This document shows positions 1 through 9,997 of a DNA stretch of 17,143 nucleotides, piece after piece. The translations under genes were made by a program, and so were the position numbers. The stretch is from NCBI GenBank assembly GCA_002409785.1, contig DHOX01000004.1:1-17143 (forward strand). Direction: 5' to 3'. This stretch comes from Prevotella sp. UBA5379 (GTDB lineage Bacteria > Bacteroidota > Bacteroidia > Bacteroidales > Bacteroidaceae). The first letter of the stretch is position 1; every line of letters begins with the position of its first letter. The notes beneath the pieces were generated by a model. That model was not told where the DNA came from, did no database searches, and was given only the letters and a program-made list of their open reading frames with translations.

Positions 1-1709
1 AAGAGATAAGATTTGGGCAATACAATACCCAATTTGGCATGCATCGGATTTGTTATAACCGTATATTCCTGAGTGGCATCAGGAGTAGCCTGTACACTAT
101 AGAGATTAAATACCTGTTGATAAATAGGTTTGTTTTTTTCTGCACTAGCCGAAACATTCTCATCAAACAACTTCCAACGGCGTACGTCAAAGAAACGTTG
201 ATCTTCAAAACAGAACTCTACACGACGTTCATTATGAATACGCTCTCTAAGTTGTGACTGGGTCATGCCACTATAAGCAGGCATTCCTACCCTAGCACGC
301 ACCTGATTTACATACTGATAGGCCTCACTAGTTTTACCGGCCTCGTTCAAGGCCTCAGCAGCATTTAGCAAAATTTCCGCATAACGGAAAATCGGACAGG
401 CATGAGTGTAAGTCGTAGGATTCTTGAAAGACATATTATTGAGAAACTTTTTCGTATAATAACCGGTAGTTGTACCTCCATGAAGAGCTTGATAATCCTT
501 GCCACTAGGATAAGAAACATCTACTTGGCGATATTCATCATTATTTTTATCACCCCACCATGACCCTTCATGTAAAATAGTTTGATTCAAACGGGGATCA
601 CGATTAGCATAAGGATTCTGCGGATCATAGGTCGGATCTTTATCAATTGGCAAGCCATTGATGGTTTCATAACTTTCCACCAGATTCTCTGTTGGATTAG
701 TACGTCCTACAGAATTTACATTTCCAGAAAAACCACAAGGAGCAAGATACATTTCAATATTATATGTAGACCACTCCGAGCGACAGAGAATATATTCGTT
801 ATTCAAATGAGGAGTAGAAACAAAACACTCATAATAATTACGATCAGGATCCGATGGCGTCGTTGTATACAATTTATAAGGATTAGAACTTTTCTCATTT
901 TCAGAAATAAAACTTAAAGCCGCATCAGCAGCTTGCTGCCACCAAGCTACATTGTTTTCCGTATTATTAAGTGGTGATGCCCGATAAAGCAATGCTCGGG
1001 ACTTTAAGGCATAAACTGCTGCTCCATTGATACGTCCCCAATTAGCATTCTCATCAGAATAGCGAAAGGGCAATGCTCCAGAATTAATAATGGAATCACA
1101 TTCATCAGCTACCCATTTAAAAGCATCCGCAGCCGGAGTTCGCTTCATAACCGAAGCTTCTGCATTCGTCAGCACATGATCTTCTATTGGAATGGCTCCA
1201 AACCAACACGCCAAATCAAAATGAAGTATAGCCCTAAGAAACCTAGCCTCAGACATCCATCGATTATACAAATGATTATTATCTCCATTTTTCGCAGCAT
1301 TTCCGACTACGCTCTCACGGGCGTTCTTCAAGAACTGATTAGCCGCACGAATACCCTTTAAGTCATTCGTCCAATACTGCTCAGCAAACCAGTGATTAGT
1401 AGCATCATAGGAATCAGTCTGTACGCTATGATAACGATGTACATTCCAGTAAGAAATTGCATTATCGGTCATACAGTCACGTGATGCAGCAAGATACTGT
1501 CCATTATCATTAGCGGCATAACCTGCAAATGCATCTGGCAAATAAGTATAAATATTAGCCAAGAATCCATTTGTGTTATCATAATTACTAAATATTTGTT
1601 CATTGGACAAAGACAAATCTTCTTCTTTATCCAAATAGCTATCTGTGCAAGAAGTAAACAGAGCAACTGCGACCAGGCCTGTAAAAATTTTCAATATATT
1701 TTTCTTCAT
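1..1709 (-). CDS. SusD/RagB-like surface glycan-binding lipoprotein 2 (partial, cut by left window edge)
   Basis: I translated this frame by hand; it is open from the ATG at 1709 to the window edge (569 complete codons) with no stop. The product starts MKKNILKIF, has a hydrophobic segment and a lipobox ending FTSC at residue 21, so it should be a lipoprotein on the outer membrane. SusD hallmarks are visible: EARFLRAILHFDLACWFGAIP near residue 165, LLNAAEALNEAG, VNQVRARVGMP, and the C-terminal block ERRVEFCFEDQRFFDVRRWK. The last residues seen, LPKSYL, match the run-up to the usual SusD ending (YLFPIP...), so probably only some tens of residues are missing. It follows SusC-like 2 by 53 bp and should form a transporter pair with it, acting as the lid that captures glycan. 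The substrate cannot be read from the sequence. It is clearly different from SusD-like 1 and not a recent duplicate. Confidence 0.93.
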   Translation of the reverse strand, partial: MKKNILKIFTGLVAVALFTSCTDSYLDKEEDLSLSNEQIFSNYDNTNGFLANIYTYLPDAFAGYAANDNGQYLAASRDCMTDNAISYWNVHRYHSVQTDSYDATNHWFAEQYWTNDLKGIRAANQFLKNARESVVGNAAKNGDNNHLYNRWMSEARFLRAILHFDLACWFGAIPIEDHVLTNAEASVMKRTPAADAFKWVADECDSIINSGALPFRYSDENANWGRINGAAVYALKSRALLYRASPLNNTENNVAWWQQAADAALSFISENEKSSNPYKLYTTTPSDPDRNYYECFVSTPHLNNEYILCRSEWSTYNIEMYLAPCGFSGNVNSVGRTNPTENLVESYETINGLPIDKDPTYDPQNPYANRDPRLNQTILHEGSWWGDKNNDEYRQVDVSYPSGKDYQALHGGTTTGYYTKKFLNNMSFKNPTTYTHACPIFRYAEILLNAAEALNEAGKTSEAYQYVNQVRARVGMPAYSGMTQSQLRERIHNERRVEFCFEDQRFFDVRRWKLFDENVSASAEKNKPIYQQVFNLYSVQATPDATQEYTVITNPMHAKLGIVLPKSYL

Positions 1710-1762
1710 AGTTACATAAATGAATGAGAAATTATTTAAATTTATATCAAACTTATATTCTC

Positions 1763-4700
1763 TCAAAAGCCAATATTTACGCCAAATGAGAAAGTTCTAG
1801 TCTTAGGATACCACCAACAATAGCTCATAGGTTTTTCCGGATCAACACCTTTAGGCAAATGACTCCAGGTATGGACATTGTAACAACTGAGATAAAAACG
1901 GCATTTAGTCATGCCCATACTAGCTATAAGACGTACAGGAAGAGAATATCCTATTTCGACATTACGTAATGACCAATAATCACCGTTCTTTACCCAAATT
2001 GTATTTTGATAAGTACCCGTGCCGCGATCAGAATCGACAGAATCAAAACCTCCCCAGACAGGACGAGGATATTCGGCACTAACATTTCGAGGATCAGTAG
2101 GATCATCCGTATAATAACCCCAAGCGTGTTTCACTTCATGAGTACCCATATTGGACCAGCCACTATAGCTGAGTGCTGGAGAAAGGAATACAGAACGATG
2201 AAAATATCCCGTAAAAATCGCACGTGCATCAAAACCTTTCCATTCAAAGCCTACATTAAAATTACCAACATATTCAGGAATAATTGTATAAGAAGCGGCT
2301 ACCATATCCTTTGAATCAATTTTACGATCACCGTTAATATCTTGGAAAACTGCTGTACCTAAAGCCTGACTGCCACTTGAAAAAGTATTATAAGGATATT
2401 TCTCAGGATGTTTAATAGCATCCTCCTGTGATGTAGCGATAAGGTTAGGATCTGAAGCCCATTGTTTGAACTTATAGACATACCAGCCTCCCACCGTATT
2501 ATTGAAGGAAGACTCATAGAGAGATGATACAGAAGTTCCGTCATAGATACGCCTCCCTGTTTTGCGCTGCCATTCCACATCTGGTTCCGTTTCATCCATC
2601 TCTGTAATTTTATTTGTATTAAAGGTCCATTGTGTCTGAAAATTATAATGGAAATCACGGATATGACCTTGATGACCAATATTTAATTCCCAGCCATGAC
2701 TTTCGACTTTTCCATAGGAATCTTCTGCCACAGTGATGCCCAGCACACCTTCTGGAACTGTAGAACGCGTGACCAGAATATTGGAGCGCCATTCCTTAAA
2801 AATATCCAGACTTCCATAAATTTTCTTATGCCAGAAATCCCAATCCATCCCGACATTCAGCATCTTGGATATTTCCCATTTATTATTAGAATTTCCTGCT
2901 TCCGACTCTGCATAGCCAGGCACTGTAGTGCCACTATATCCAAATCCATAACCAGTAGACGACTCATAAGTGCTCTGATAGGGATAACGTCCGGATCCAG
3001 TAACAGACTGTCCTGCACGACCATAAGAAAGTCGGAACTTAGCTAAATCTGCAAATTTCAGTTTCTTCATAAATTTTTCTTCAGACATTACCCATGCACC
3101 AGAAGCACCCCAAAATGTATCCCAGCGATCATCCGGATCAAAATTGTCACATCCCATCCGGGAAAGATTAAAACTTGCTGTATAACGATTATTATAAGCA
3201 TAGGTTCCTTGAAAATTGTATGATAAGTATCTATTAGAAGACCCGCTTTGTTCCGTGCTATAATCCGATCCAGCTTCTTCATCCCGATAAGTGCGAATAA
3301 AGGCCTTAGTATCGATGAAATGCCGGCCAAAAACATGACTATAGGAAAGACCACCAAACACATTCAAATTAGTAACATAAGCACGTTGGTTTGTCGTAGG
3401 ATCGCTTAAAGCCGAAGCTGTCGTAAAACGAGTATAAGTAAACTGAGACGGAGCAGTTACATTATAATTATCATAATCATAATTCCAAGAATTAACGGAA
3501 TTTGTCTGTGTAGATTCAAAAGTTTCATAAGCATCGAAACTAGCTGTAGCATATACACCAAGTCCAGGAAGCAACGGGCTCAAGTTATATTTGGCAGTCA
3601 ATGTGGAATATAAATTTCTACGGCGATTCTTTTCCTGGCCTGAAGCACCAAGTAGGCGAATTGGATTATTAGCAGTGCTCGAAGAATAAAGAGTACCATC
3701 CGGATTATACACAGGCTCCATAGGATTTGCCTCAACAGCACCAAAAGTAACCAAACTAAAAACCCCTGTTGTAGGTTGTTTGATATTATCTACACGACCA
3801 CCTAAATCAAGAGATACGTTCAAATATTTACTTACATCAATATCAATGTTGGAACGAAGGTTCCAACGGTTCAAGATATGATTGGTATTAAAATCCGAGT
3901 TATAGTCAGTACCCTTGCTGTTCCACATTCCTTCTTGCCGAAGATAAGAAAAACTGACATAATAGCGTGCACGGTCATTGCCACCACTAATCTGCAGGTT
4001 TGTACGATATTGAGGAGCTGCATCTCTATAAAGTTCTTTAAACCAATTGGTATTGAAATACTGATATTTTCTAATATCATTATCCGCAAATTTACCTCCT
4101 TGGCTGACATATTTATAATTAGCAATCTGTGCATCTGTATACATGGGGTCCATGCCACTCAAATAACGAACCTGATTACGAGTCAACGCCATATTATAGG
4201 AATCTTGCGTTTCCATTGTATTGATAAGCGTATTAAATCCTACCTCCTGAGTAAAATTTATCCTTGTTCGGCCAGCTTCTCCACGCTTCGTTGTTACCAT
4301 AATAACACCATTCGCACCCCGCATGCCATATATCGAAGTTGCAGCTGCATCTTTCAAGATCGTAATACTTTTAATAGGAAAAGCGTCCAAAAAGGAAAGA
4401 TCACGTTCTACATTATCGACAATAACCAGAGGAGCACGGGCACTACTATTCATTGTACGAATACCACGAATATACATAGCAGTCTCTGACCACCCAGGCT
4501 CTGAAGACCATTCATAAGTCTCCATACCATTTACTGTAGAAGTAAATGCATTTTGAAGGATAGTAACGGGGTGTTTCTGCAATTCTGTTCCCGTAACAGT
4601 AGAACGAGCATCTGAAACCAGTTTCGATTTCAATGACCCAAAAGGAATTGGAACGACATGATCATATTCATCAACATCATCTGGCAAAGTAATCGTATAA

Positions 4701-5005
4701 GTACCATTAAAAGTCGATATTCTCTTCTGGACACTCTTGTAACCAACACTACTTGCACAAATCTCATCGTTCATATTTACTTTATTCAGAGAGAAATAGC
4801 CCTGATTGTCAGTCAAAGCTATATGACTTTCCTCAGCCACATTCACAACAGCTCCGATAATAGGATCACCTTTGCTATTTACAATACGACCTCTCAGCAA
4901 CTGCCCTTCTTGGGCAAAAGCTTCACAAGAGAATGCCATAAGCACACCCACCATCAAGTTTCTGCCCCAGATAGATATCTTATTTTTTTTAATTTGCTTT
5001 TCCAT
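1763..5005 (-). CDS. SusC/RagA-like TonB-dependent outer-membrane transporter 2, with atypical TonB-box region
   Basis: The 1080-residue product has a Sec signal peptide ending near AFAQ (residue 32), a carboxypeptidase-regulatory-like beta domain (about 37-110, with GRIVNSKGDPIIGAVV), a plug domain, and a long beta-barrel ending in phenylalanine (FSFGVNIGF). The SusC signature is clear: ILKDAAATSIYGMRGANGV near 216-234, followed by TTKRG. A Ca-site-like loop DINGDRKID lies near residue 890, a feature also present in SusC-like 1. It should import oligosaccharides across the outer membrane with TonB energy, with SusD-like 2 as lid. Oddity: where family members usually carry EVVVVGYG, this protein reads DHVVPIPFG (115-123) followed by SLKSKLVSDARSTVTG. 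It starts 19 bp after the SusD-like 1 stop, so it is very probably in the same transcript. The family is certain; the substrate is unknown. Confidence 0.96.
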   Translation of the reverse strand: MEKQIKKNKISIWGRNLMVGVLMAFSCEAFAQEGQLLRGRIVNSKGDPIIGAVVNVAEESHIALTDNQGYFSLNKVNMNDEICASSVGYKSVQKRISTFNGTYTITLPDDVDEYDHVVPIPFGSLKSKLVSDARSTVTGTELQKHPVTILQNAFTSTVNGMETYEWSSEPGWSETAMYIRGIRTMNSSARAPLVIVDNVERDLSFLDAFPIKSITILKDAAATSIYGMRGANGVIMVTTKRGEAGRTRINFTQEVGFNTLINTMETQDSYNMALTRNQVRYLSGMDPMYTDAQIANYKYVSQGGKFADNDIRKYQYFNTNWFKELYRDAAPQYRTNLQISGGNDRARYYVSFSYLRQEGMWNSKGTDYNSDFNTNHILNRWNLRSNIDIDVSKYLNVSLDLGGRVDNIKQPTTGVFSLVTFGAVEANPMEPVYNPDGTLYSSSTANNPIRLLGASGQEKNRRRNLYSTLTAKYNLSPLLPGLGVYATASFDAYETFESTQTNSVNSWNYDYDNYNVTAPSQFTYTRFTTASALSDPTTNQRAYVTNLNVFGGLSYSHVFGRHFIDTKAFIRTYRDEEAGSDYSTEQSGSSNRYLSYNFQGTYAYNNRYTASFNLSRMGCDNFDPDDRWDTFWGASGAWVMSEEKFMKKLKFADLAKFRLSYGRAGQSVTGSGRYPYQSTYESSTGYGFGYSGTTVPGYAESEAGNSNNKWEISKMLNVGMDWDFWHKKIYGSLDIFKEWRSNILVTRSTVPEGVLGITVAEDSYGKVESHGWELNIGHQGHIRDFHYNFQTQWTFNTNKITEMDETEPDVEWQRKTGRRIYDGTSVSSLYESSFNNTVGGWYVYKFKQWASDPNLIATSQEDAIKHPEKYPYNTFSSGSQALGTAVFQDINGDRKIDSKDMVAASYTIIPEYVGNFNVGFEWKGFDARAIFTGYFHRSVFLSPALSYSGWSNMGTHEVKHAWGYYTDDPTDPRNVSAEYPRPVWGGFDSVDSDRGTGTYQNTIWVKNGDYWSLRNVEIGYSLPVRLIASMGMTKCRFYLSCYNVHTWSHLPKGVDPEKPMSYCWWYPKTRTFSFGVNIGF

Positions 5006-5024
5006 AATCTATATTATTTGCGCA

Positions 5025-6812
5025 TTATTTCCAATCTGTATTTTGAAAGTCATTTCCAATCTTCCAAACCTCAGCCTCAGGAATCGGATAAACATAAAAT
5101 TTATTCTTCCATACCCTTTCCTGAGCAACTTTTCGTGTGATCTTACCATCCGCATCAACATCAACGCCATATATATCACGTCCAAAAGCCAGTGCAGCTA
5201 CATTCCATCTACGAACATCCCACCAACGCTGCTCTTCAAAAGCCAACTCTATAGTACGTTCTTTATGTATGAAATTACGCATAGCAGACTGAGAATTTAA
5301 ATCCATTCGATCAGCCACATTACCCGTAATTCCTGCACGATGACGAATCTGATCGAGTAAATTACAAACAGTTGATTTATTTGCTTCAAAATCCACCTCA
5401 TTTAAAGCTTCCGCATAATTAAGAAGGATTTCATCATATCCAAAGATCTTCCATAAACGGCGGGCCGTACCCGTATGATTACTACTTAAAATCGTCTCCG
5501 GAATATATTTACGAAGATAATATCCTGTCTTAGTCGCATTTGAATTGCCTACAGGATTATCTGCCTGACCGTAAATGACATTAATAGCTCTTCCATTCCA
5601 TGTAACACCATTATAGAGAACAGTTGCTGCCAAACGAGGATCACGATTTTTCCACATCGTCTGGTCACTATAACCACTCGCCGTATTAACTGTGGGCTTA
5701 CCATCCGTATAAACAGGAGCTCCTGTTTCATCATAACTTGTAAACGGAGCAGACCCGTCTGCCATATCATACATATCTACAAGATTCTGACTAGGGCAGC
5801 AACCTCCGTACCCACCCTCTCCGACTGGAGTATCGTATTTAATGGCAGACCACCCCACTGCAGCATCATTGCGGAACCAGATTACTTCAGGATTATCATC
5901 CGTATAGGTTGTTAGCATCCATGCATTGTTATAAGCAGATATACCACCCGTAGTTCGGGTTTCAAGAGAATAATCACTGCCATACTTATCAATAAATGCT
6001 TTTGCTGCATCACTAGCCTGCTGCCAAGTCACTCCAGATTCACTACTATAATAAGGAGAAGCCATATAAAGCATTATACGAGAATAAAATGCAGCAGCAA
6101 CCGGCTGACTCACACGGCCTGCATAAGAAGCGGCACTTGATTTAACCTGATCATAAGTAAGTAAACCACTTTCGCAAGATTGTACATCATGAACTAAAGA
6201 ATCCATAAAAACTTTCAAAGTAGGGCGTGTCGAATAGTCTGACGTCAAATCACCAGTAGGATCCAGAACCTTCGTTACATAAGGAACCGGACCATACCGA
6301 AGGAAAAGTTCCCAATGAAAATATGCACGAAGGAATTTAGCCTCACTGATATAATTACGTTTTCGAGCATAATATGTAGCCCAACTCAAATCAGTAGGTT
6401 TAAAGGTACTATCATTTACAGTTTCCAAAGTTATGATTGTCTGATTACACTTACGAATAGCCCGATAGCGGCTTTCCCATGTACCCGTTAACTCATTAGC
6501 ACCTCCTTCTCCATAGTAGTTACCAATATTGAAGGTAGTACGTACCCCACCAGAACCATAACTCGTTTCTGCAAGATCCGTTGCAGCATCAAGCCACGAA
6601 TTATTGATGCGATCAGCACCATGACGAAGGAAGTTATAAGTATCCCAATGTTGCTCTTCAAGATTAGACCAATCGCCCAACACATCTTTTTCTGTCAGAG
6701 TATTACTAGCTTCCTTATTTAGGAAATTTCCAAAAACATTCTCGCAAGATGTTGTGACAGCAACACCCAACATAAGGATTATTGATGCATATATATCAAC
6801 CTTTTTCATCAT
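5025..6812 (-). CDS. SusD/RagB-like surface glycan-binding lipoprotein 1
   Basis: The 595-residue product has a signal peptide and a lipobox ending TTSC, with the lipidated cysteine at residue 23. It contains the SusD-like N-terminal block AKFLRAYFHWELFLRYGPVP (about 158-177) and the RagB/SusD C-terminal blocks: LLNYAEALNEV, LDQIRHRAGI, ERTIELAFEEQRWWDVRRW and a final VYPIPEAEV. Its length is normal for the family. It would sit on the cell surface over SusC-like 1 and bind the incoming glycan. Two ATG codons stand side by side at 6812 and 6809; either may start translation with no effect on the mature protein. It follows the SusC-like 1 stop by 42 bp and precedes SusC-like 2 by 19 bp, as expected for one operon. 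The sequence does not say which sugar it binds. Confidence 0.96.
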   Translation of the reverse strand: MMKKVDIYASIILMLGVAVTTSCENVFGNFLNKEASNTLTEKDVLGDWSNLEEQHWDTYNFLRHGADRINNSWLDAATDLAETSYGSGGVRTTFNIGNYYGEGGANELTGTWESRYRAIRKCNQTIITLETVNDSTFKPTDLSWATYYARKRNYISEAKFLRAYFHWELFLRYGPVPYVTKVLDPTGDLTSDYSTRPTLKVFMDSLVHDVQSCESGLLTYDQVKSSAASYAGRVSQPVAAAFYSRIMLYMASPYYSSESGVTWQQASDAAKAFIDKYGSDYSLETRTTGGISAYNNAWMLTTYTDDNPEVIWFRNDAAVGWSAIKYDTPVGEGGYGGCCPSQNLVDMYDMADGSAPFTSYDETGAPVYTDGKPTVNTASGYSDQTMWKNRDPRLAATVLYNGVTWNGRAINVIYGQADNPVGNSNATKTGYYLRKYIPETILSSNHTGTARRLWKIFGYDEILLNYAEALNEVDFEANKSTVCNLLDQIRHRAGITGNVADRMDLNSQSAMRNFIHKERTIELAFEEQRWWDVRRWNVAALAFGRDIYGVDVDADGKITRKVAQERVWKNKFYVYPIPEAEVWKIGNDFQNTDWK

Positions 6813-6854
6813 TTTCCACTTTTAAATTAATATAACATTTCACAAATCTCGAAA

Positions 6855-9800
6855 TCAGAAGACAATATTCAAGCCGAGATTTACAGTTTTCATAATAGGA
6901 TATCGATTAGACCCGTTACTTTCTGGATCAACATTCAGATCACCTAAATGATCCCATGTAATCAAATTATTTGCATTGACATAAAAACGGCAACTGCTCA
7001 TACCGATACGAGAAATTATCTGTTTAGGTAAACTATAACTCAACTCAATATTCTTTAATCGAAGATAAGCTCCATTCTTCAAGAAAAATGAATTTTCACG
7101 CTGATTATGGTCGCCATCTGATCCATAATGAAGCAAGGGATAAGTTGCATGAGCCAGATTATATTCCTCAGTCTGAGAAGGATCCCATCGTCCCAGATGA
7201 AATCTCTGTGCTTTTCCAATGCCAGAATATGTAGAACTTTCTGCAAATGCAAACATCGTATCACTGTCATAATAACGACTTACATGATCTACTCCTTGGA
7301 ACATCACATCTAATCCCCAATTCTTATAATTGGCTCCAATAGAAAAAGAATAAGTGTTCTCTGGAAGATTCGTATAACCAATATAAGTTTCATCACGATC
7401 ATCAATAAAGCCATCACCATTCATATCTTTATATTTCAAATCACCAACCTGAACCTTATCTGAATAAGTAGAAACAGGAAGTTTACCACTTGCAATATCC
7501 TCTTTAGTAATAAATCCCTCACAAACCAATCCAAAATATTGTCCAATACTATGCCCAGCCTCCTTACGGTAAGCGGTCTTGATAGCAGGTTCATTCATGT
7601 CAATAATTTCATTATAAGCATGAGAAAAACTAAAACCTAAATTGTAGGTAAAATCATTTCCTATACGCTTGGTGTGGTGGAGTTCAATCTCATAACCTTC
7701 ATTCTTCGTCTTACCCAGATTACCAGCTGCCATATTGACGCCAACCCATTCAGGACGAGTCAGATAAGAAGTAAGGATATTATTTCTTTTCTCATAAAAA
7801 AGATCTATATTTCCATTTAAGAGTCCGTTCCATAAGCCAAATTCAAGGCCAATATCAAATTTACGGGCACGTTCCCAAGTAACATTATAATTAGGATATT
7901 GAGACTCGTAAATACCTGTAACACCTGTAGTTCCAAAATAATAATCACTAGAAATCTGAGTCCATTGCTCCTGATATAACCAGCGCTGGGCTACCCCATT
8001 AACAGTATAGACATCATTACCCACTTCACCATAACTGGCACGAATTTTCAGATTATTCAACCAGTCTTCAGTATTTTTCATAAAATTTTCCTGAGTGATA
8101 CGCCAGCCGAGAGCAAAAGAAGGAAAGAAGCCAAACCGCTTACCCTTACGGAAATTTTCAGAACCATTGTAACCCGCGTTAAATTCAGCCAGATACTTTT
8201 CATCATAAGAATAAGTGACACGCCCAACAAGTCCTTGATACTTCTTTGCCAAATCAGCATTATAATGATATTCATTTTGGTCATAAACTAACATAGCTGT
8301 TAAATCATGCTTTCCAAATTTACGAGCATAATTGATCTGCGCTTCAAGGTAAATTTTATAGGTTGTACTACTAGACTTAGAATAAGTCAATTCACCATCA
8401 TTATATCCACCCGCATTAGTATAAGCATCCTGACTCAAATAATTAGAAGGATCTGTCAGTTGCCATGTTGATACCGCCGCACTAAACAGCTTACGATAAT
8501 ACGAATCATAATCATAAGATGCCATAGCACGAACTGAAAGACCCGGAGTCAGCCAATCCATTTTATAATCTGCCACGAAATTCGTCTCATTGATAACATT
8601 AGTACCTTTATAATAACCACCCTTTGCCAAAGCTGCTACAACATTGTTTGTGTACTCCGAAGTACCCCCATAAAGCTTTTTATAATCGTCCCCATTTTGA
8701 ACCAAATAATAGACAGGAAAAAGCCAACCAGGTGTATGACTTATACGACCAAAAATATCATAATCTGTACTTTCTTCAGTAGTATTGGAACCGTAACGAT
8801 CCTCAAAACGTGTCCCAAAATTAACACTTAGTTTTAAGTCTTTAGTCATAAAGAAGTCCATATTAGCACGGAATGCATAACGACGGTATCCTGGAGAAGA
8901 AGTATTTCCATAGGTATCCTGACTTAGATTTTTAATCAAAGAATGCTGATTATAGTATTCTACTGATGTATAATAGCGCATCCGTTTCGTTCCTCCTTGA
9001 ACACTCACATCATATCTCTGGGCAGGTGCCACCTTATTAAGCACCTCATTATACCAGTCAACATTAGGATAAAGAAGGGCTTGTGAACCTGTAAGTTCAC
9101 CAGCACAACTTTTACGATACATTTCAACTTCATCCGTGCTATACTGGGCCGGCATCCCATCATTAGTAAGCGCTTCATTCAACAACTTAACACTTTCATA
9201 AGAATTGAGGTACTCCGGGGTACGAGTCGGTGAAGAGAATTCAAAATTTGCAGTCATACTAACTTCCGGCTTCTGATCTTTTCCTCGTTTTGTAGTAACC
9301 AAAACCACACCGTTTGCCCCACGTACTCCATATACGGCTGTAGCAGAAGCGTCCTTCAACACAGAAATTGACGCTATATCATTGGGAGAAATTTGAGAAA
9401 ATGAACGTTCAACACCATCCACCAGGACTAAAGGAGTTCCATCACCTGCAAAGGTTGCCCGCCCGCGAATATTAATAGTAGCATCATCCATACCCGGAGC
9501 ACCTGAGACCTGAGTAGTAATAACACCAGGGATCTTACCTGCGATAGCCTGTGTCACATTAGCCGCTGGAGTAGAAAGAAGATCCTTATTTGATATCTGA
9601 GAAATAGCGCCAACAACGCTTTCTTTCTTTTGCTGTCCATAACCGACGACGACGACTTCATTAAGCGTTTTATTAGCTTCTCTCATCACAATTTTGATAT
9701 TTCTCTGATCTCCTACCCGAATACTTTGACTTTGAAAACCAACATAAGAAATCTTTAAAGTTGCATTTTCATTTTTTACATTAATTTTGAAGTTACCATC

Positions 9801-9980
9801 AAAATCACTAACGGTGGCATTCTTAGTCAATGCTTCAAATATAGTAGCACCAATAATCGGTTCACCTTGGCTGTCAATAATTGTGCCTGTAACCATTATC
9901 TTGTCCTGAGCTGATACTCTAAAAACAAAGAACAACAAACTCAAGAGAAGAAATAACCTATGAAATATTCTATTATTCAT
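6855..9980 (-). CDS. SusC/RagA-like TonB-dependent outer-membrane transporter 1
   Basis: The product is about 1041 residues: signal peptide ending near VSAQ (about residue 24), carboxypeptidase-regulatory-like domain (about 29-105, GTIIDSQGEPIIGATIFEA), canonical TonB box EVVVVGYG (about 108-115), plug starting ESVVGAISQI, the SusC signature VLKDASATAVYGVRGANGV (about 207-225) then TTKRG, and a beta-barrel ending in phenylalanine (NLGLNIVF). A Ca-site-like loop DMNGDGFIDDRDE lies near residue 850. It imports glycan fragments using TonB energy and should pair with SusD-like 1. Start choice: the open frame also has a GTG at 9983 directly before the ATG at 9980; I prefer the ATG because it is the standard codon and the signal peptide is complete from it. 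The lipoprotein stop lies 17 bp upstream, which supports co-transcription. Confidence 0.96.
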   Translation of the reverse strand: MNNRIFHRLFLLLSLLFFVFRVSAQDKIMVTGTIIDSQGEPIIGATIFEALTKNATVSDFDGNFKINVKNENATLKISYVGFQSQSIRVGDQRNIKIVMREANKTLNEVVVVGYGQQKKESVVGAISQISNKDLLSTPAANVTQAIAGKIPGVITTQVSGAPGMDDATINIRGRATFAGDGTPLVLVDGVERSFSQISPNDIASISVLKDASATAVYGVRGANGVVLVTTKRGKDQKPEVSMTANFEFSSPTRTPEYLNSYESVKLLNEALTNDGMPAQYSTDEVEMYRKSCAGELTGSQALLYPNVDWYNEVLNKVAPAQRYDVSVQGGTKRMRYYTSVEYYNQHSLIKNLSQDTYGNTSSPGYRRYAFRANMDFFMTKDLKLSVNFGTRFEDRYGSNTTEESTDYDIFGRISHTPGWLFPVYYLVQNGDDYKKLYGGTSEYTNNVVAALAKGGYYKGTNVINETNFVADYKMDWLTPGLSVRAMASYDYDSYYRKLFSAAVSTWQLTDPSNYLSQDAYTNAGGYNDGELTYSKSSSTTYKIYLEAQINYARKFGKHDLTAMLVYDQNEYHYNADLAKKYQGLVGRVTYSYDEKYLAEFNAGYNGSENFRKGKRFGFFPSFALGWRITQENFMKNTEDWLNNLKIRASYGEVGNDVYTVNGVAQRWLYQEQWTQISSDYYFGTTGVTGIYESQYPNYNVTWERARKFDIGLEFGLWNGLLNGNIDLFYEKRNNILTSYLTRPEWVGVNMAAGNLGKTKNEGYEIELHHTKRIGNDFTYNLGFSFSHAYNEIIDMNEPAIKTAYRKEAGHSIGQYFGLVCEGFITKEDIASGKLPVSTYSDKVQVGDLKYKDMNGDGFIDDRDETYIGYTNLPENTYSFSIGANYKNWGLDVMFQGVDHVSRYYDSDTMFAFAESSTYSGIGKAQRFHLGRWDPSQTEEYNLAHATYPLLHYGSDGDHNQRENSFFLKNGAYLRLKNIELSYSLPKQIISRIGMSSCRFYVNANNLITWDHLGDLNVDPESNGSNRYPIMKTVNLGLNIVF

Positions 9981-9997
9981 CACATTCTGATTTTAGA

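Noticed and set aside
1600..1620. A GGACAAA match to the operator core
   Set aside because: It is a single short match inside the SusD-like 2 coding sequence, without the GGT start and without a second copy at 21 bp.
3878..4489. A 203-codon open frame on the plus strand
   Set aside because: It is antisense to the plug region of SusC-like 2 and its low-complexity I/S/T-rich translation is typical of a shadow.
5006..5024. Possible internal promoter between SusD-like 1 and SusC-like 2
   Set aside because: The 19-bp gap is AT-rich but holds no TAnnTTTG element on the minus strand and no repeat of the operator 11-mer.
9981..9983. GTG start for SusC-like 1
   Set aside because: An ATG follows immediately at 9980 and already gives a full signal peptide; the extra codon adds nothing.
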